Source of the DNA: Bradyrhizobium quebecense
GTDB taxonomy: Bacteria; Pseudomonadota; Alphaproteobacteria; Rhizobiales; Xanthobacteraceae
Direction: 5' to 3'
Length of the DNA stretch: 64,000 bases
Assembly: GCF_013373795.3 (NCBI RefSeq)
Contig: NZ_CP088022.1
Location: forward strand, 4,898,001 to 4,962,000
The position numbers and the translations under genes are program-made. The notes beneath the pieces were generated by a model, which was not told where the DNA came from, made no database searches, and saw nothing but the letters and a program-made list of their open reading frames with translations. This document shows positions 53,793-62,999 of this stretch, piece after piece (the stretch's first letter is position 1; every line of letters starts with the position of its first letter).

Positions 53793-54767
53793 CTACCGTG
53801 GCGGCGTGTTCGACGCAGGCGGCACGGTCTCAATCAGCTTGCCGGTGAAGATCGGCGCCGAAGTCGGCAGGCCATTCGGCGAACCGCCGGCCTGCTCGAC
53901 GGTCACCGCGTAGGTGGCGCCGTTGATCACGTCGGGATCGTAGCCCGACAGCACCGGGCGCGCGGTGAAATCATCAGCGCCGATCACGCCGAGCGAGCGC
54001 GGCTGCGGCAGCTTGTCGGAGATCAGCCAGAGCTCAAAGCTCTTGCCGGGCTCGGACGGGGCGCCGACCTTGCGCACGGTGAAATTCTTGGTCGCGCCGT
54101 CGATGGTCATGATGAAGGCCGGCCCGCCATTCTGTCCCTGCAACAGCGCGACATATTGCGCCGACGGCGCGAGCGCCGGCGCCGGCGTCTTCACTTCCAC
54201 GGTCTGGATGCGCGGCTTCGGCCGGATCGCATTCGGCAAGGCGTCGGGCCGGTAGACCTGCAGGCCGAGCGTGACCAGCAGCGCGGCCGCGATCGCGGTC
54301 GCGACTGAGGCGATGCCGCGCCAGCGTTTCACCCGGCTCGCAAGCGCGACGACGTTGCTGTCGCCCGCGCCAATCGGTGGCTGGACCGGTAGCTGCCGGA
54401 TCTCGGCCGGCCGACGGATCTCGGATGGCTGCGGGGGCTCCGGATCGAACGCCGAGCCGAATTCGGGATCGTCGGTTATCGGCGGCGGCGTCACCGTCGC
54501 GGCCGGCGTCTCGGGCAGCACCAGCGGCGCCTGTGGCGCGCCGGCATGGCCGATCGCCGCCTTGATGTTTTCCCAGACCACCGGGCGCGGCTCGACCAGG
54601 CCGACCATCTGATTCAGCGGCCCGAGCCTGAACTCCCAGGCTTGCACGAGCGCGGCGAACTCGGTGTCGACGGCCATCATGGTCTCGACCTGCGTGCGCT
54701 CGTCGGCATCGAGCGTACCGAGTGCATATTCCGCGGCGAGCGCGATATGGTCTTCGCTATAGGCCAT
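53793..54767 (-). CDS. anti-sigma factor, RskA (anti-SigK) type
   Basis: The product is about 324 residues. An N-terminal zinc-less anti-sigma domain (AYSEDHIALAAEYALGTLDADERTQVE) is followed by a proline-rich linker, one membrane span (IASVATAIAAALLVTLGLQVY) and a periplasmic RskA domain (GPAFIMTIDGATKNFTVRKVG and SFELWLISDKLPQPRSLGV). It would hold the ECF sigma factor at the membrane until an envelope signal releases it. It starts 3 bases after the sigma gene stop. Confidence 0.92.
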   Translation of the reverse strand: MAYSEDHIALAAEYALGTLDADERTQVETMMAVDTEFAALVQAWEFRLGPLNQMVGLVEPRPVVWENIKAAIGHAGAPQAPLVLPETPAATVTPPPITDDPEFGSAFDPEPPQPSEIRRPAEIRQLPVQPPIGAGDSNVVALASRVKRWRGIASVATAIAAALLVTLGLQVYRPDALPNAIRPKPRIQTVEVKTPAPALAPSAQYVALLQGQNGGPAFIMTIDGATKNFTVRKVGAPSEPGKSFELWLISDKLPQPRSLGVIGADDFTARPVLSGYDPDVINGATYAVTVEQAGGSPNGLPTSAPIFTGKLIETVPPASNTPPR

Positions 54768-54770
54768 CAA

Positions 54771-55316
54771 TCAGAGTCCAAGACACTCCCGGATATCCAT
54801 CAGGCTGCGGCGCAGCCAGGTCTTCACCGTGTTCACCGGTGTCTCGAACTTTGCGGCGAGCTGCTCGCGGCTCCAGCCGTTGTAATAGGCGAGCAGCACG
54901 AGCTTCTGACGATCGGGCTCCAGACGCCCGACGCACTCCAGCAACCGCTTCAACTCTTCCGTCATTTCCCGTCGCGCCAGCGGATCGGGCGAGTCGGCGG
55001 CGACTTCCATCGCCGCAGGCTCATCTTCCAGCGAGGACTCGCCTCGCTTGCGCACGACATCGATGGCGCGGTTGCGCGCGATCGACGCCATCCACGTGAT
55101 CGGGGACGACAGGGCCGGGTTGAACTGCCCCGCGCTGTTCCAGATCTTGACGTAAGCCTCCTGAATGACCTCCTCGGCGAGGTCCTGACGCCGCAAGATA
55201 CGGAGCACGACGCCAAAGAGTTTCGAACGGGTCGCGGCGTACAGCCGCTCAAAGGCGTCCTGATCCCCCTTCGCGACGGCGGCGATCAGCCAGACGAGCT
55301 CAGCCGGCGTCAGCAT
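54771..55316 (-). CDS. ECF RNA polymerase sigma factor, SigK-like
   Basis: The product is 181 residues with region 2 (DAFERLYAATRSKLFGVVLRILRRQDLAEEVIQEAYVKIW) and region 4 (DRQKLVLLAYYNGWSREQLAAKFETPVNTVKTWLRRSL). The pairing with an RskA-type anti-sigma gene defines the SigK/ECF19-like group, which responds to oxidative or envelope stress. The ribosome site is GGAGGGCG before the ATG. The operon probably controls its own promoter. Confidence 0.93.
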   Translation of the reverse strand: MLTPAELVWLIAAVAKGDQDAFERLYAATRSKLFGVVLRILRRQDLAEEVIQEAYVKIWNSAGQFNPALSSPITWMASIARNRAIDVVRKRGESSLEDEPAAMEVAADSPDPLARREMTEELKRLLECVGRLEPDRQKLVLLAYYNGWSREQLAAKFETPVNTVKTWLRRSLMDIRECLGL

Positions 55317-55463
55317 TCAGCGCCCTCCAAGCCTGCATCCCCCATCGCCCCATTGCCACCGCGCCGCCGATCATCATCTGGTCTGGACCGGTGGTAGCAT
55401 ATTTTGGGACAGCACGATCCGCCAAGTGGCCGACGAGCGGCCGGCTTGTGGACAGCGCCCAAC

Positions 55464-55490
55464 AAAAAGCCCGGGCGATCGGCCCGGGCT
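55464..55490 (-). terminator. Rho-independent terminator after fliJ
   Basis: On the minus strand AGCCCGGGC and GCCCGGGCT form a 9-bp stem with a 5-base loop, followed by TTTTTGTT. It lies 31 bases after the fliJ stop and ends the fliI-fliJ transcript. Confidence 0.8.
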
Positions 55491-55520
55491 CTCAAGATTG
55501 TCAGCGGAGGGAGCGAGGTA

Positions 55521-55940
55521 TCAGGCGATGACGCCGAGCCGGGCCCGCATCAGGCCGATCGAATCCATGTCGGCTTGCTCGCGGGCGCTCTCCTCCGCGC
55601 GTTCGCGCGCCTGGTCGCGCTCATCGAGCAGCTCGACCTTCTTCAGCTCCTCGAACGCCTCCGACAGCAGCGCCTTGGCGTCGTCGAGCTGGGCGCGCAG
55701 TTCGTCGGCCGAGCGGGTCAGGTTCTCCCGGCGCTGGATCGCGGCCTTGGCGTAGGTGGGATAGGCGAAGTGCGTGGGGTCGTTGATCCCGGCGCGCTCC
55801 TGCTCGGTCTGGATCTCGCGCTCGAGCTCGACGGACATGCGCTGGAAGTCGGCGATCATGCCTTCGATCTGGGTAACCCGACGGCGCTTTTCATCGACCT
55901 GAAACTTCTTCAGGCGGATCAGCGTTTCACGTGACTTCAT
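55521..55940 (-). CDS. fliJ: flagellar export chaperone FliJ-like protein
   Basis: The product is 139 residues, almost entirely alpha-helical coiled coil (KSRETLIRLKKFQVDEKRRRV, then heptad-rich KALLSEAFEELKKVELLDERDQARERAEE), typical of FliJ, the central stalk of the flagellar export ATPase. It lies 108 bases after fliI on the same strand and ends at a terminator. Confidence 0.88.
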   Translation of the reverse strand: MKSRETLIRLKKFQVDEKRRRVTQIEGMIADFQRMSVELEREIQTEQERAGINDPTHFAYPTYAKAAIQRRENLTRSADELRAQLDDAKALLSEAFEELKKVELLDERDQARERAEESAREQADMDSIGLMRARLGVIA

Positions 55941-56048
55941 CGACTCATACTCCCCAGAAGTCCCAAATCTGAACGCGGGACAGAACCGGCTCCCCCCTGG
56001 GCCCCGCCGGCATAGCTATGGTGTGCCGAGGATGATGGCCTGACAAAG

Positions 56049-57374
56049 TTAGCGTTCCGTTTCCAAACCCGACAGGATTTGAGCGAGTTGCCGGTAGCCA
56101 TCGCCCAGGCTGGTCGCCTCGTCCTTGGCCTGGCGCAGGAAGCTCTCCAGCGGCTCGTGCAGCCGGATCGCCTCGTCGACCTCGGGGCTGGAACCCGGTC
56201 GATAGGCGCCAAGCCGGATCAGTTCCTCCATGTCGGCATAGGTCGCCATCACCTGCCGCGCCTTGTTGATGAAGGGCAGGAAGTCGGGGTCGGCGGACCG
56301 CGGCATGGTGCGCGAGACCGACTTGAGGATGTTGACCGCGGGATAGCGGCCGCGCTCGGCGATCGTCCGCTGCATCACAATATGGCCGTCTAGGATGCCG
56401 CGCACCGCGTCCGCGATCGGCTCATTGTGATCGTCGCCGTCGACCAGCACGGTGAAGATCGCGGTGATGGTGCCGACGCCGGTGCCCGGCCCTGCCCGCT
56501 CCAATAGCTTCGGCAACTCGGTGAACACGGTCGGCGTGTAACCCTTGGCGGTCGGCGGCTCGCCGGCCGAGAGGCCGATCTCGCGCTGCGCCATCGCAAA
56601 GCGCGTCACCGAGTCCATCAGGCACAGCACGGCCTGGTCCTCATCGCGGAAATACTCGGCGATGGCGAGCGTCAGGTACGCGGCCTGGCGCCGCATCAGC
56701 GCCGGTTCGTCGGAGGTGGCGACCACCACGACCGAGCGCGCCAGCCCCTCCTCGCCGAGATCCTCCTGGAGGAATTCCTGCACCTCGCGGCCGCGTTCGC
56801 CGATCAGCCCGATCACCGAGATCGCGGCATCGACATTGCGCGCCAGCATCGACAGCAACACCGACTTGCCGACGCCGGAGCCGGCGAAGATGCCGAGCCG
56901 CTGGCCGCGGCAGCAGGTCAGGAAAGTATTGAGACCGCGCACGCCGAGATCGAGCGGCGGGCCGACCCGCCTGCGCGAATGCGCCGGCGGCGGCGAGTTG
57001 CGGTAGGACATCGGCGAGGCGCCCTGTTGCAGCGGTCCCTTGCCGTCGATCGGCTCGCCCATCGCGTTGACGACGCGGCCGAGCCAGGCCGGCGACGGCC
57101 GCACCTGGCTCGCCGCATTGGTGATCACGGCGCGGCAGCCGCGCCTGACGCCCTCGAGCCCGCCGAACGGCATCACCACCGCGTTGTCGCCGGAGAAGCC
57201 GATCACCTCGGCCGGGATGAAGCGGCCGGCGCCGACGTCGATCACGATGCGGGCGCCGACCGACATTGCGTGAATGGGGCCGGCGATCTCGACCATGAGC
57301 CCGCGGACGCCGACCACACGGCCATAAATATTGACGCCGTCGATGTCCCCGATCTGCTCCGCGAGCGCCTTCAT
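56049..57374 (-). CDS. fliI: flagellum-specific ATP synthase FliI
   Basis: The product is about 441 residues from ATG 57374. Walker A is AGSGVGKS (about 164-171); [16 protein letters not shown] and [25 protein letters not shown] are type III ATPase signatures, distinct from F1-beta. It energises unfolding and export of flagellar subunits together with FliJ. It is divergent from ctrA, with a CtrA box between. Confidence 0.95.
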   Translation of the reverse strand: MKALAEQIGDIDGVNIYGRVVGVRGLMVEIAGPIHAMSVGARIVIDVGAGRFIPAEVIGFSGDNAVVMPFGGLEGVRRGCRAVITNAASQVRPSPAWLGRVVNAMGEPIDGKGPLQQGASPMSYRNSPPPAHSRRRVGPPLDLGVRGLNTFLTCCRGQRLGIFAGSGVGKSVLLSMLARNVDAAISVIGLIGERGREVQEFLQEDLGEEGLARSVVVVATSDEPALMRRQAAYLTLAIAEYFRDEDQAVLCLMDSVTRFAMAQREIGLSAGEPPTAKGYTPTVFTELPKLLERAGPGTGVGTITAIFTVLVDGDDHNEPIADAVRGILDGHIVMQRTIAERGRYPAVNILKSVSRTMPRSADPDFLPFINKARQVMATYADMEELIRLGAYRPGSSPEVDEAIRLHEPLESFLRQAKDEATSLGDGYRQLAQILSGLETER

Positions 57375-57413
57375 TGCGAAAACCTTAAGTTTCCGCAATT
57401 TTGCGCCGGCCGC

Positions 57414-57430
57414 TTAACTTCGTGTTTACC
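57414..57430. promoter_or_regulatory. CtrA-binding-box candidate between fliI and ctrA
   Basis: TTAACT-N5-TTTACC matches TTAA-N7-TTAA with one mismatch in the core. It lies 40 bases upstream of the fliI start, the expected place for control of fliI, and about 310 from ctrA. The spacing of the half-sites equals that of the flhA box. Confidence 0.55.
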
Positions 57431-57495
57431 CGCATCATTAATCATTGCGTCACTGTCTTTGGTGACTGAGGTCGCTCGCCCATCAGAAGAAGGGC

Positions 57496-57664
57496 GAGTC
57501 GCGAGAGTCGGTTAGGCCCGGCTCTTAATGTGGAAACTGAACGAGCGCGGTTGGGAAAAGCTTCTTCTACGCAATATCTTAGGGCGATTCGACAAAAATT
57601 GCACGGTTAGAGCTTGCGTCGAGGAATCAGTTTTTGTTAACCATATCTCGTCAGGATCCGAATC
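57496..57664. promoter_or_regulatory. ctrA upstream region with five GANTC sites
   Basis: GANTC occurs at 57496, 57505, 57586, 57624 and 57660, five times in 169 bases. GANTC is the CcrM methyltransferase site, and ctrA of Caulobacter has a methylation-sensitive promoter of this kind. The wider region 57375-57741 carries no gene I support. Confidence 0.6.
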
Positions 57665-57741
57665 AGTTGTTCAAAGGCGTTTTGTGAGTGCCGCAAGTGC
57701 GGCCGACCTGACGCCCGGAGCGGCGACTATAGGGGACTGGC

Positions 57742-58443
57742 ATGCGCGTTTTGCTGATTGAAGATGATAGCGCCGTCGCGCAGTCGATCGAATTGATGCT
57801 CAAATCCGAGAGTTTCAACGTCTACACGACGGATCTCGGTGAAGAAGGCGTCGATCTCGGCAAGCTTTACGACTACGACATCATCCTGCTCGACCTCAAC
57901 CTGCCCGACATGTCCGGCTACGACGTGCTCAAGCAGCTCCGGGTTTCGAAGATCAAGACTCCCATTCTGATCCTCTCCGGCCTCGCCGGCATCGAGGACA
58001 AGGTCAAGGGTCTCGGCGTCGGCGCCGACGACTACATGACCAAACCCTTCCACAAGGACGAGCTGGTCGCCCGCATCCACGCCATCGTGCGCCGCTCCAA
58101 GGGTCACGCCCAGTCGGTCATCCAGACCGGCGATCTCGTGGTCAATCTGGACACCAAGACGGTCGAGGTCGGCGGTCAGCGCGTGCACCTCACCGGCAAG
58201 GAATACCAGATGCTGGAGCTGCTCTCGCTCCGCAAGGGCACCACGCTCACCAAGGAAATGTTCCTCAACCATCTCTACGGCGGCATGGATGAGCCGGAGC
58301 TGAAGATCATCGACGTCTTCATCTGCAAGCTCCGCAAGAAGCTCGCCAACGCCTCCGAAGGCCGCAACTTCATCGAGACCGTGTGGGGCCGCGGCTACGT
58401 GCTGCGCGAGCCGCACGAGGCCGACGAGCGGATTCCCGCCTGA
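57742..58443 (+). CDS. ctrA: cell-cycle transcriptional regulator CtrA
   Basis: The product is 233 residues, nearly full-length similarity to Caulobacter CtrA being apparent by eye. The receiver domain has the phospho-aspartate D51 ([17 protein letters not shown]) and lysine in [13 protein letters not shown]. The OmpR-type winged helix is [33 protein letters not shown]. CtrA controls division, flagellar and DNA-replication genes. It ends [10 protein letters not shown] rather than with the exact AA degron of Caulobacter, though it still ends in alanine. Confidence 0.97.
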   Translation: MRVLLIEDDSAVAQSIELMLKSESFNVYTTDLGEEGVDLGKLYDYDIILLDLNLPDMSGYDVLKQLRVSKIKTPILILSGLAGIEDKVKGLGVGADDYMTKPFHKDELVARIHAIVRRSKGHAQSVIQTGDLVVNLDTKTVEVGGQRVHLTGKEYQMLELLSLRKGTTLTKEMFLNHLYGGMDEPELKIIDVFICKLRKKLANASEGRNFIETVWGRGYVLREPHEADERIPA

Positions 58444-58484
58444 CCTTCTGGCCCGCAGCGTTCCGACTTCGCTTTCGACTTGAG

Positions 58485-58508
58485 CCCCGCCGCAAATGGC
58501 GGGGTTTT
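58485..58508 (+). terminator. Rho-independent terminator of ctrA
   Basis: CCCCGCC and GGCGGGG form a stem with a 6-base loop, followed by TTTTTG. It lies 42 bases after the ctrA stop. Confidence 0.85.
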
Positions 58509-58520
58509 TGTTTTTAGGGC

Positions 58521-60104
58521 TTACGCCACCGGGATCGCGGTCAAAGCGGCGAGCAGATCCGCGCCCTTCGGAACACCGAGCCCGGTGCAGGCGCTCCAGC
58601 CAGGGCCGGCATCGTAGCCCTTGCCGCCGACGCGGTTGTTGCCCTGCTCGACCAAACGGAATGCGCCGGGGTTGGAATAGAGCGCAGCGTTGAGAAGGCC
58701 GATCTGCTCGCCGCGCGCGGCGATCGCAATCGCGACCAGGGCGGCCCATAGCGGTGTCGCAGCACTGGTCCCGCTCATCGCCATCGCCTGTCCGTTGACG
58801 ATGATGCGGTAGCCAGGGCTTGCCGCGGCCGCGCAGGCGACATCAGGGACGCCGCGCCGGATGGCGCCGTCGTTCTGCGATTTCGGTAGCGTCAAATGCG
58901 ATTGATAATCGGGGACCGGAAACGCGTCGCTGATGCCGCCGCCGGTGCCGACCGCACCGGCGTTCCAGACCGCCTCCGCTGCGGCCGGCCCATTGCCCGC
59001 GGCAGGCACGGGCTGGGTGCCGCCGCAGCTCGTCGCATAGGGGCTCGAGGCGGGAAACCAGACATGGAGCTTGCCGTCGGTCAGGCCGCTCGTCGCGAGT
59101 TGATCACCAGAGGCGAACAGCACGCTGACGCGCAGCCGCGCGGCATCGGCCAGCACCGCCTGCATCGCGTCGCGCCCCGGCCCGGTCCAGTATTTCTCGG
59201 CACTGCCCCAGCTGACGGAGACCACCTGCGGCGCATGCTGTTCATCGAACACCGCCTGATGGATCGCGTCGGTGAGACCCGCGGCGGAGTTCTCGGCAAA
59301 GTAGACCACGATCTTGCTCTTCGGCAGCAGGCCGGCGAGCACCTGGAGATCGAGCGCGATCTCCTGATCGGCGACATCGTTGCTGCCGAAACCGCCATTG
59401 CCGGTCGGCGGCACATTGACGACAACCGGCGGCGGCCGGTTCATGCCGGCCACCGCCATGGCGAGATCGCTCGCGAGATAGCCGCCGCCGAGAGCGACGA
59501 TGCCGACGCAGATCGACGACACGTCGCGATCCAGCGGAATGCCGTAGAGGGCCGCGATGTCGGTCGGCCACAGCCCGCTGCCGCTGCCCATGTCGGCCTG
59601 GGCCTGCGCAAGCGGCGTCCTGGTCCGCAGCGGCCGCTGATCGAAGCCGAGAATGGCCCGGGTCCACGGCGCGATCTCGGCCGGCACCGTCAGGCCGCCG
59701 ACGCGCGCGCGAAACGTGCGCTCGCTGTCGCGGTAGGTGCGAAGCGTCGCGCCGAAGATCTCGGCCATCTGTCGCGCGGTGCCTTCCAGCTCGACCGTGC
59801 GCGCGACCGGATCGCTGCCGCCGACGGTCAAGCCCCGCTCTGCCGCCAGCCGCACCACGCGGGCGACGGCGCGGGCATGGCTGCGATGGCGCTGCGTCGC
59901 GAGCTGGTGCCGCGTGATCGGCCGGGCGAGCCGGGCGAGATCCCCGGCGCTGCCCGTCGGAAACTTGTCGGGCGTGCGCCGCTTCACATAGACCACGATG
60001 GGGATCCGCTCGTCGGAATCGACATCGCCGACCAGCGTCGCGCCGACAGGCGCGGCGCGGTTGCTGCCGGCAAGTGGAACCCTGCGCTCGGAGGTGCCCG
60101 CCAT
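58521..60104 (-). CDS. sedolisin (S53) family serine-carboxyl peptidase, kumamolisin-like
   Basis: The product is about 527 residues. An N-terminal activation domain (to about 165) is followed by the catalytic domain with E248 and D252 (QEIALD), oxyanion D334 (ASGD) and S447 (SGTSAATP), the complete S53 set, and a C-terminal calcium-site region (GYDAGPGWSACTGLG). S53 enzymes are acid-active endopeptidases that process themselves. No clear signal peptide is seen. The ATG at 60104 lies 10 bases after the stop of the heme-motif protein gene, indicating one operon. Confidence 0.9.
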   Translation of the reverse strand: MAGTSERRVPLAGSNRAAPVGATLVGDVDSDERIPIVVYVKRRTPDKFPTGSAGDLARLARPITRHQLATQRHRSHARAVARVVRLAAERGLTVGGSDPVARTVELEGTARQMAEIFGATLRTYRDSERTFRARVGGLTVPAEIAPWTRAILGFDQRPLRTRTPLAQAQADMGSGSGLWPTDIAALYGIPLDRDVSSICVGIVALGGGYLASDLAMAVAGMNRPPPVVVNVPPTGNGGFGSNDVADQEIALDLQVLAGLLPKSKIVVYFAENSAAGLTDAIHQAVFDEQHAPQVVSVSWGSAEKYWTGPGRDAMQAVLADAARLRVSVLFASGDQLATSGLTDGKLHVWFPASSPYATSCGGTQPVPAAGNGPAAAEAVWNAGAVGTGGGISDAFPVPDYQSHLTLPKSQNDGAIRRGVPDVACAAAASPGYRIIVNGQAMAMSGTSAATPLWAALVAIAIAARGEQIGLLNAALYSNPGAFRLVEQGNNRVGGKGYDAGPGWSACTGLGVPKGADLLAALTAIPVA

Positions 60105-60114
60105 CGATGCGATC

Positions 60115-61302
60115 TCACTTTCCGCCGCATGGCGTCGGCTGCACCGGATTTTGCGTGTCGTCGTAGGCGCAGAACGGGATCGACCAGACGAAATCGGCCG
60201 AGGTCGCGACGCGGGTGAGACCGGGCTTGCCTTCGAAGATCGGCGGCTGGCCCGAGAACTTCCAGTACCATTCCGGCAGCAGCGGCCCGAGCGGAGCGAT
60301 CGGGCCATTCGGGCCGAACGACAGGAATCCCGCCTGCGAAGACGGCGTCCCGTCCGCCTTGAAGGCTGCGCGGCCGTGGCAGGTAATGCAGGACGACGTC
60401 GCGACGAAGCCGTCCTCGGTGACGGAATTGCCAACCCTGATGTCGAGCCCGACACTGTCGACGAAATCGGCCTGTGATCCCTTCAGGCAATAGTTGCTGT
60501 AGACCGGATCGATATCCGCGCTCGACAACATCGCCGTCAATGCAGCCGTCTTCACGCAATCCGGATAGCCCTGGCCGGCAGTCCGGTTCGACGGCACGAA
60601 TGCGGTCTGCGCGCCGAAATTGTCACGACAGCCGATGATGTCGCAGCGACTCGGGTTGAACCGGTGCTCGAACGTCGCCCAGGTCCAGTTCGGCACCTGC
60701 TTGCTGATCACGTGCATCGAGACCAGGGCGTACTGCACGCCGGCCGCGCTGTTGACGTGATAGAGCTGCGGCACCTGCGCCACCGTCACCTTGTTGTTAG
60801 TGAAGTTCGGAATCTCGCTGACCGGCAGCCAATTCCCCTTCACCTCGATCGAATCGACCGGGAACGACAGCGCCTTGCCGAATGCGGCCTTCACGCCCGA
60901 GCGCTTGTGGAGGTTGTTCTGGACGATGAAGTCGAACGTCGGCTTGTTGTGACGCGTTTCCTCCATCTGCCCCTGCGCCGCGCCGGGCGGCAGCGCCGGC
61001 AGCAAACCACCGCTCTCCTGCACACCTTCTCGCGCCACCTGGGGGAGGATCGGCGGGCGCAGCGCCAGCGGCGTCGCGGCGGCCGGAAACTGCGGATTGG
61101 GCTGAAACAGATCGGTATCGCTTGCCCAGGTCTCGAACGTCGAATTGCTGCCGCCGGCGCGGGTATTGGCCTGGATGAAGAGCTGCCAGGCGACCTGATC
61201 CGGCGCGGTCATCGCGGGATTCGGCGGCGATTGCGCCGCGGCCGGAAGCGCGGGAAGCACCAGCAGACCACAGACGAGCAGCGTATCGATCGACCTTCTC
61301 AT
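60115..61302 (-). CDS. exported protein with a single c-type heme motif
   Basis: The product is about 395 residues with a signal peptide (MRRSIDTLLVCGLLVLPALPAAA). One CxxCH motif occurs late (SSCITCHGRAAF, near residue 316), suggesting covalent heme on a long, otherwise unfamiliar protein; several other cysteines are present (SRCDIIGCRDN). It is periplasmic if exported. It lies between a small protein gene and the S53 peptidase gene on the same strand. I do not assign an electron partner. Confidence 0.75.
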   Translation of the reverse strand: MRRSIDTLLVCGLLVLPALPAAAQSPPNPAMTAPDQVAWQLFIQANTRAGGSNSTFETWASDTDLFQPNPQFPAAATPLALRPPILPQVAREGVQESGGLLPALPPGAAQGQMEETRHNKPTFDFIVQNNLHKRSGVKAAFGKALSFPVDSIEVKGNWLPVSEIPNFTNNKVTVAQVPQLYHVNSAAGVQYALVSMHVISKQVPNWTWATFEHRFNPSRCDIIGCRDNFGAQTAFVPSNRTAGQGYPDCVKTAALTAMLSSADIDPVYSNYCLKGSQADFVDSVGLDIRVGNSVTEDGFVATSSCITCHGRAAFKADGTPSSQAGFLSFGPNGPIAPLGPLLPEWYWKFSGQPPIFEGKPGLTRVATSADFVWSIPFCAYDDTQNPVQPTPCGGK

Positions 61303-61321
61303 CTTGCTCTCCACATCGGGT

Positions 61322-61579
61322 TCAAGGTTGGAATCCGTCCCCCATCCAGCTCGCATAGACATCGAGCGCGTCCTGCGACCATCGGTGACCGGGCGGCATG
61401 AAGCCGGCTGACAGCGCGGCGAAGACGCGACGTGCGTTGGCGTGATCGGCAAAGTCATCATTAGCGGCCGGGTCGCAGATCCAGTCGGCGTCGCCGAGCC
61501 GAACGCCCTTTGGGGTCATGCAGGCGATGTCGCCCGGTCGAAACATCGGCAGGATGTCGTTGCCAAAACTGGTCGTCAT
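61322..61579 (-). CDS. small protein preceding the heme-motif gene
   Basis: The product is about 85 residues. FGNDILPMFRPGDIACM and the ending SAGFMPPGHRWSQDALDVYASWMGDGF resemble short heme-associated domains (FxxDIxPMF...MPP...W) that occur at the edge of multi-domain oxidoreductases; this is pattern recognition only. In-frame ATGs at 61597 and 61609 are alternatives. It ends 19 bases before the heme-motif gene. Confidence 0.6.
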   Translation of the reverse strand: MTTSFGNDILPMFRPGDIACMTPKGVRLGDADWICDPAANDDFADHANARRVFAALSAGFMPPGHRWSQDALDVYASWMGDGFQP

Positions 61580-61796
61580 CGGGAGCACCGAACCCATTCG
61601 CGACATGCACTTCTGGTTGCATATCGTATAGGCGACTATCGCGAGGGCCGCTGTGAAGCGGCTCACATCCCCGCGCAGCAATTTTCCGGCGGCCGTCCGC
61701 GGCCACCGCAGCCCACAGGTTGGATCGAACCGAAGCTTCGCGAACCGCGACCAATCAGCTATAGGATGACCATCTAGGGCTGTTCGGGCGCATCAC

Positions 61797-62201
61797 ATGA
61801 TCCTGCAATCCCTCGCCGGCCTGCCGGCGTTCCTGGTCTATTTCTGCACGGCGCTGATCGCCGTGGTCGCCTACCTCTTCGTCTACACCCGCGTCACCCC
61901 GCACGACGAATTCCAGCTGATCCGCGACAACGATCCGGCGGCGGCGATTGCGCTGGGCTTGAGCCTGCTCGGCTTCGTGCTGCCGGTGGTCAGCGCCATC
62001 GCCCATTCCGCCAATGTGGTGGACTGCCTGATCTGGAGCATCATCGCGCTGATCGTGCAGATCATCGTCTATTACATCGTGAAGATCCCGGTGCCGAACC
62101 TGTCGGCGCGGATCGCCTCCGGCGAGATGGCGGCGTCGATCTGGCTCGGGCTGTCCTCGCTGGCCGCAGGCGCGCTCAACGCCGCCTGCATGATCTACTG
62201 A
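61797..62201 (+). CDS. DUF350 membrane protein (YjfL-like)
   Basis: The product is 134 residues with four predicted membrane segments and the DUF350 text LIRDNDPAAAIALGLSLLGFVLPVVSAIAHS. In E. coli YjfL is encoded with YjfM and YjfC, and the same order appears here. The function is unknown. It lies 15 bases before the DUF1190-like gene. Confidence 0.85.
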   Translation: MILQSLAGLPAFLVYFCTALIAVVAYLFVYTRVTPHDEFQLIRDNDPAAAIALGLSLLGFVLPVVSAIAHSANVVDCLIWSIIALIVQIIVYYIVKIPVPNLSARIASGEMAASIWLGLSSLAAGALNAACMIY

Positions 62202-62216
62202 GTCATAGAGCTGACC

Positions 62217-62633
62217 ATGGCGCGCAAACCGAACCCGGAATTCGGCAAACGGCGACCGGTGGTGCCGGCGGTGCCACCGCGGCCGGATCCACCTTCCAAG
62301 CGCTCCAGCCATGTCGCGCTGCTAATGATGGGCACGCTCGCGGTCGGCGGCAGCGCCTACGCGCTGATGCCGCGGCAGAATTGCCAGCCGATCCAGCCGA
62401 CGCCACCGGGCGTGACCGCGCCGGCCCCCCTGCAACCCGGCGCCGATTGCGCGCCGCGCAGTTCGTCGTCCGGGTCGGGCGGCAGCGGCGGCGGCTCGTC
62501 GCACAGCAGCTTCTACAGCGGCAGCTCATCGTCGGGCGGCTCTTCATCCTCGTCGGGTTCATCGTCAAGCTCGTCGGTCAGCCGCGGCGGCTTCGGCTCG
62601 TTCGCGCATGCGTTCGGCTTCGGCGGCGGCTGA
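62217..62633 (+). CDS. DUF1190-like Ser/Gly-rich membrane-anchored protein (YjfM/YgiB-like)
   Basis: The product is 138 residues. A basic proline-rich N-terminus and one hydrophobic segment (HVALLMMGTLAVGGSAYAL) are followed by two cysteines and a long Ser/Gly tail ending GGFGSFAHAFGFGGG. This matches DUF1190 proteins by layout; the bulk of the protein is low-complexity. It belongs to the YjfLMC-like module. Confidence 0.75.
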   Translation: MARKPNPEFGKRRPVVPAVPPRPDPPSKRSSHVALLMMGTLAVGGSAYALMPRQNCQPIQPTPPGVTAPAPLQPGADCAPRSSSSGSGGSGGGSSHSSFYSGSSSSGGSSSSSGSSSSSSVSRGGFGSFAHAFGFGGG

Positions 62634-62740
62634 CAAGCACATTGCCGTGTCGTCATGCGCTTTCACTTGCCCGGCGATCGGAGCTGATGGAGACTCGGCG
62701 CGGCTCGCAAACGACAAGACGGAAGGCAAGGATCGCGTCC

Positions 62741-62956
62741 ATGAAACGCTCGCGACGGGTCTGGCTGAAATTGATGGGGAGCGTCGCGATCGGCGCAGCC
62801 TCGATGGGCCTGGCGCCAGGCTAGGCCCGCAGTCGTCACCATGCGGGGCACAAAGCCAAGCGGAAGCCCGAGCAGATATCACCTTCCGGCGGCTTCGGCG
62901 GCGCGCCGCGCAGCATCGCCCACTACGACAACGGTCCCTCGCATGGCGGCGCCTGA
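62741..62956 (+). pseudogene. short reading frame interrupted by an in-frame TAG
   Basis: From ATG 62741 the frame reads MKRSRRVWLKLMGSVAIGAA, then SMGLAPG, then TAG at 62822-62824, and continues ARSRHHAGHKAKRKPEQ to a TGA at 62954. Its ending GGFGGAPRSIAHYDNGPS is similar in style to the DUF1190-like tail. It may be a decayed 71-codon gene or a 27-residue peptide. It lies in the 366-base gap between the DUF1190-like and YjfC-like genes. Confidence 0.35.
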
Positions 62957-62999
62957 CGTCCGAGCCGACACCCATCGTCTGAAGATCACGGACCCCTTC

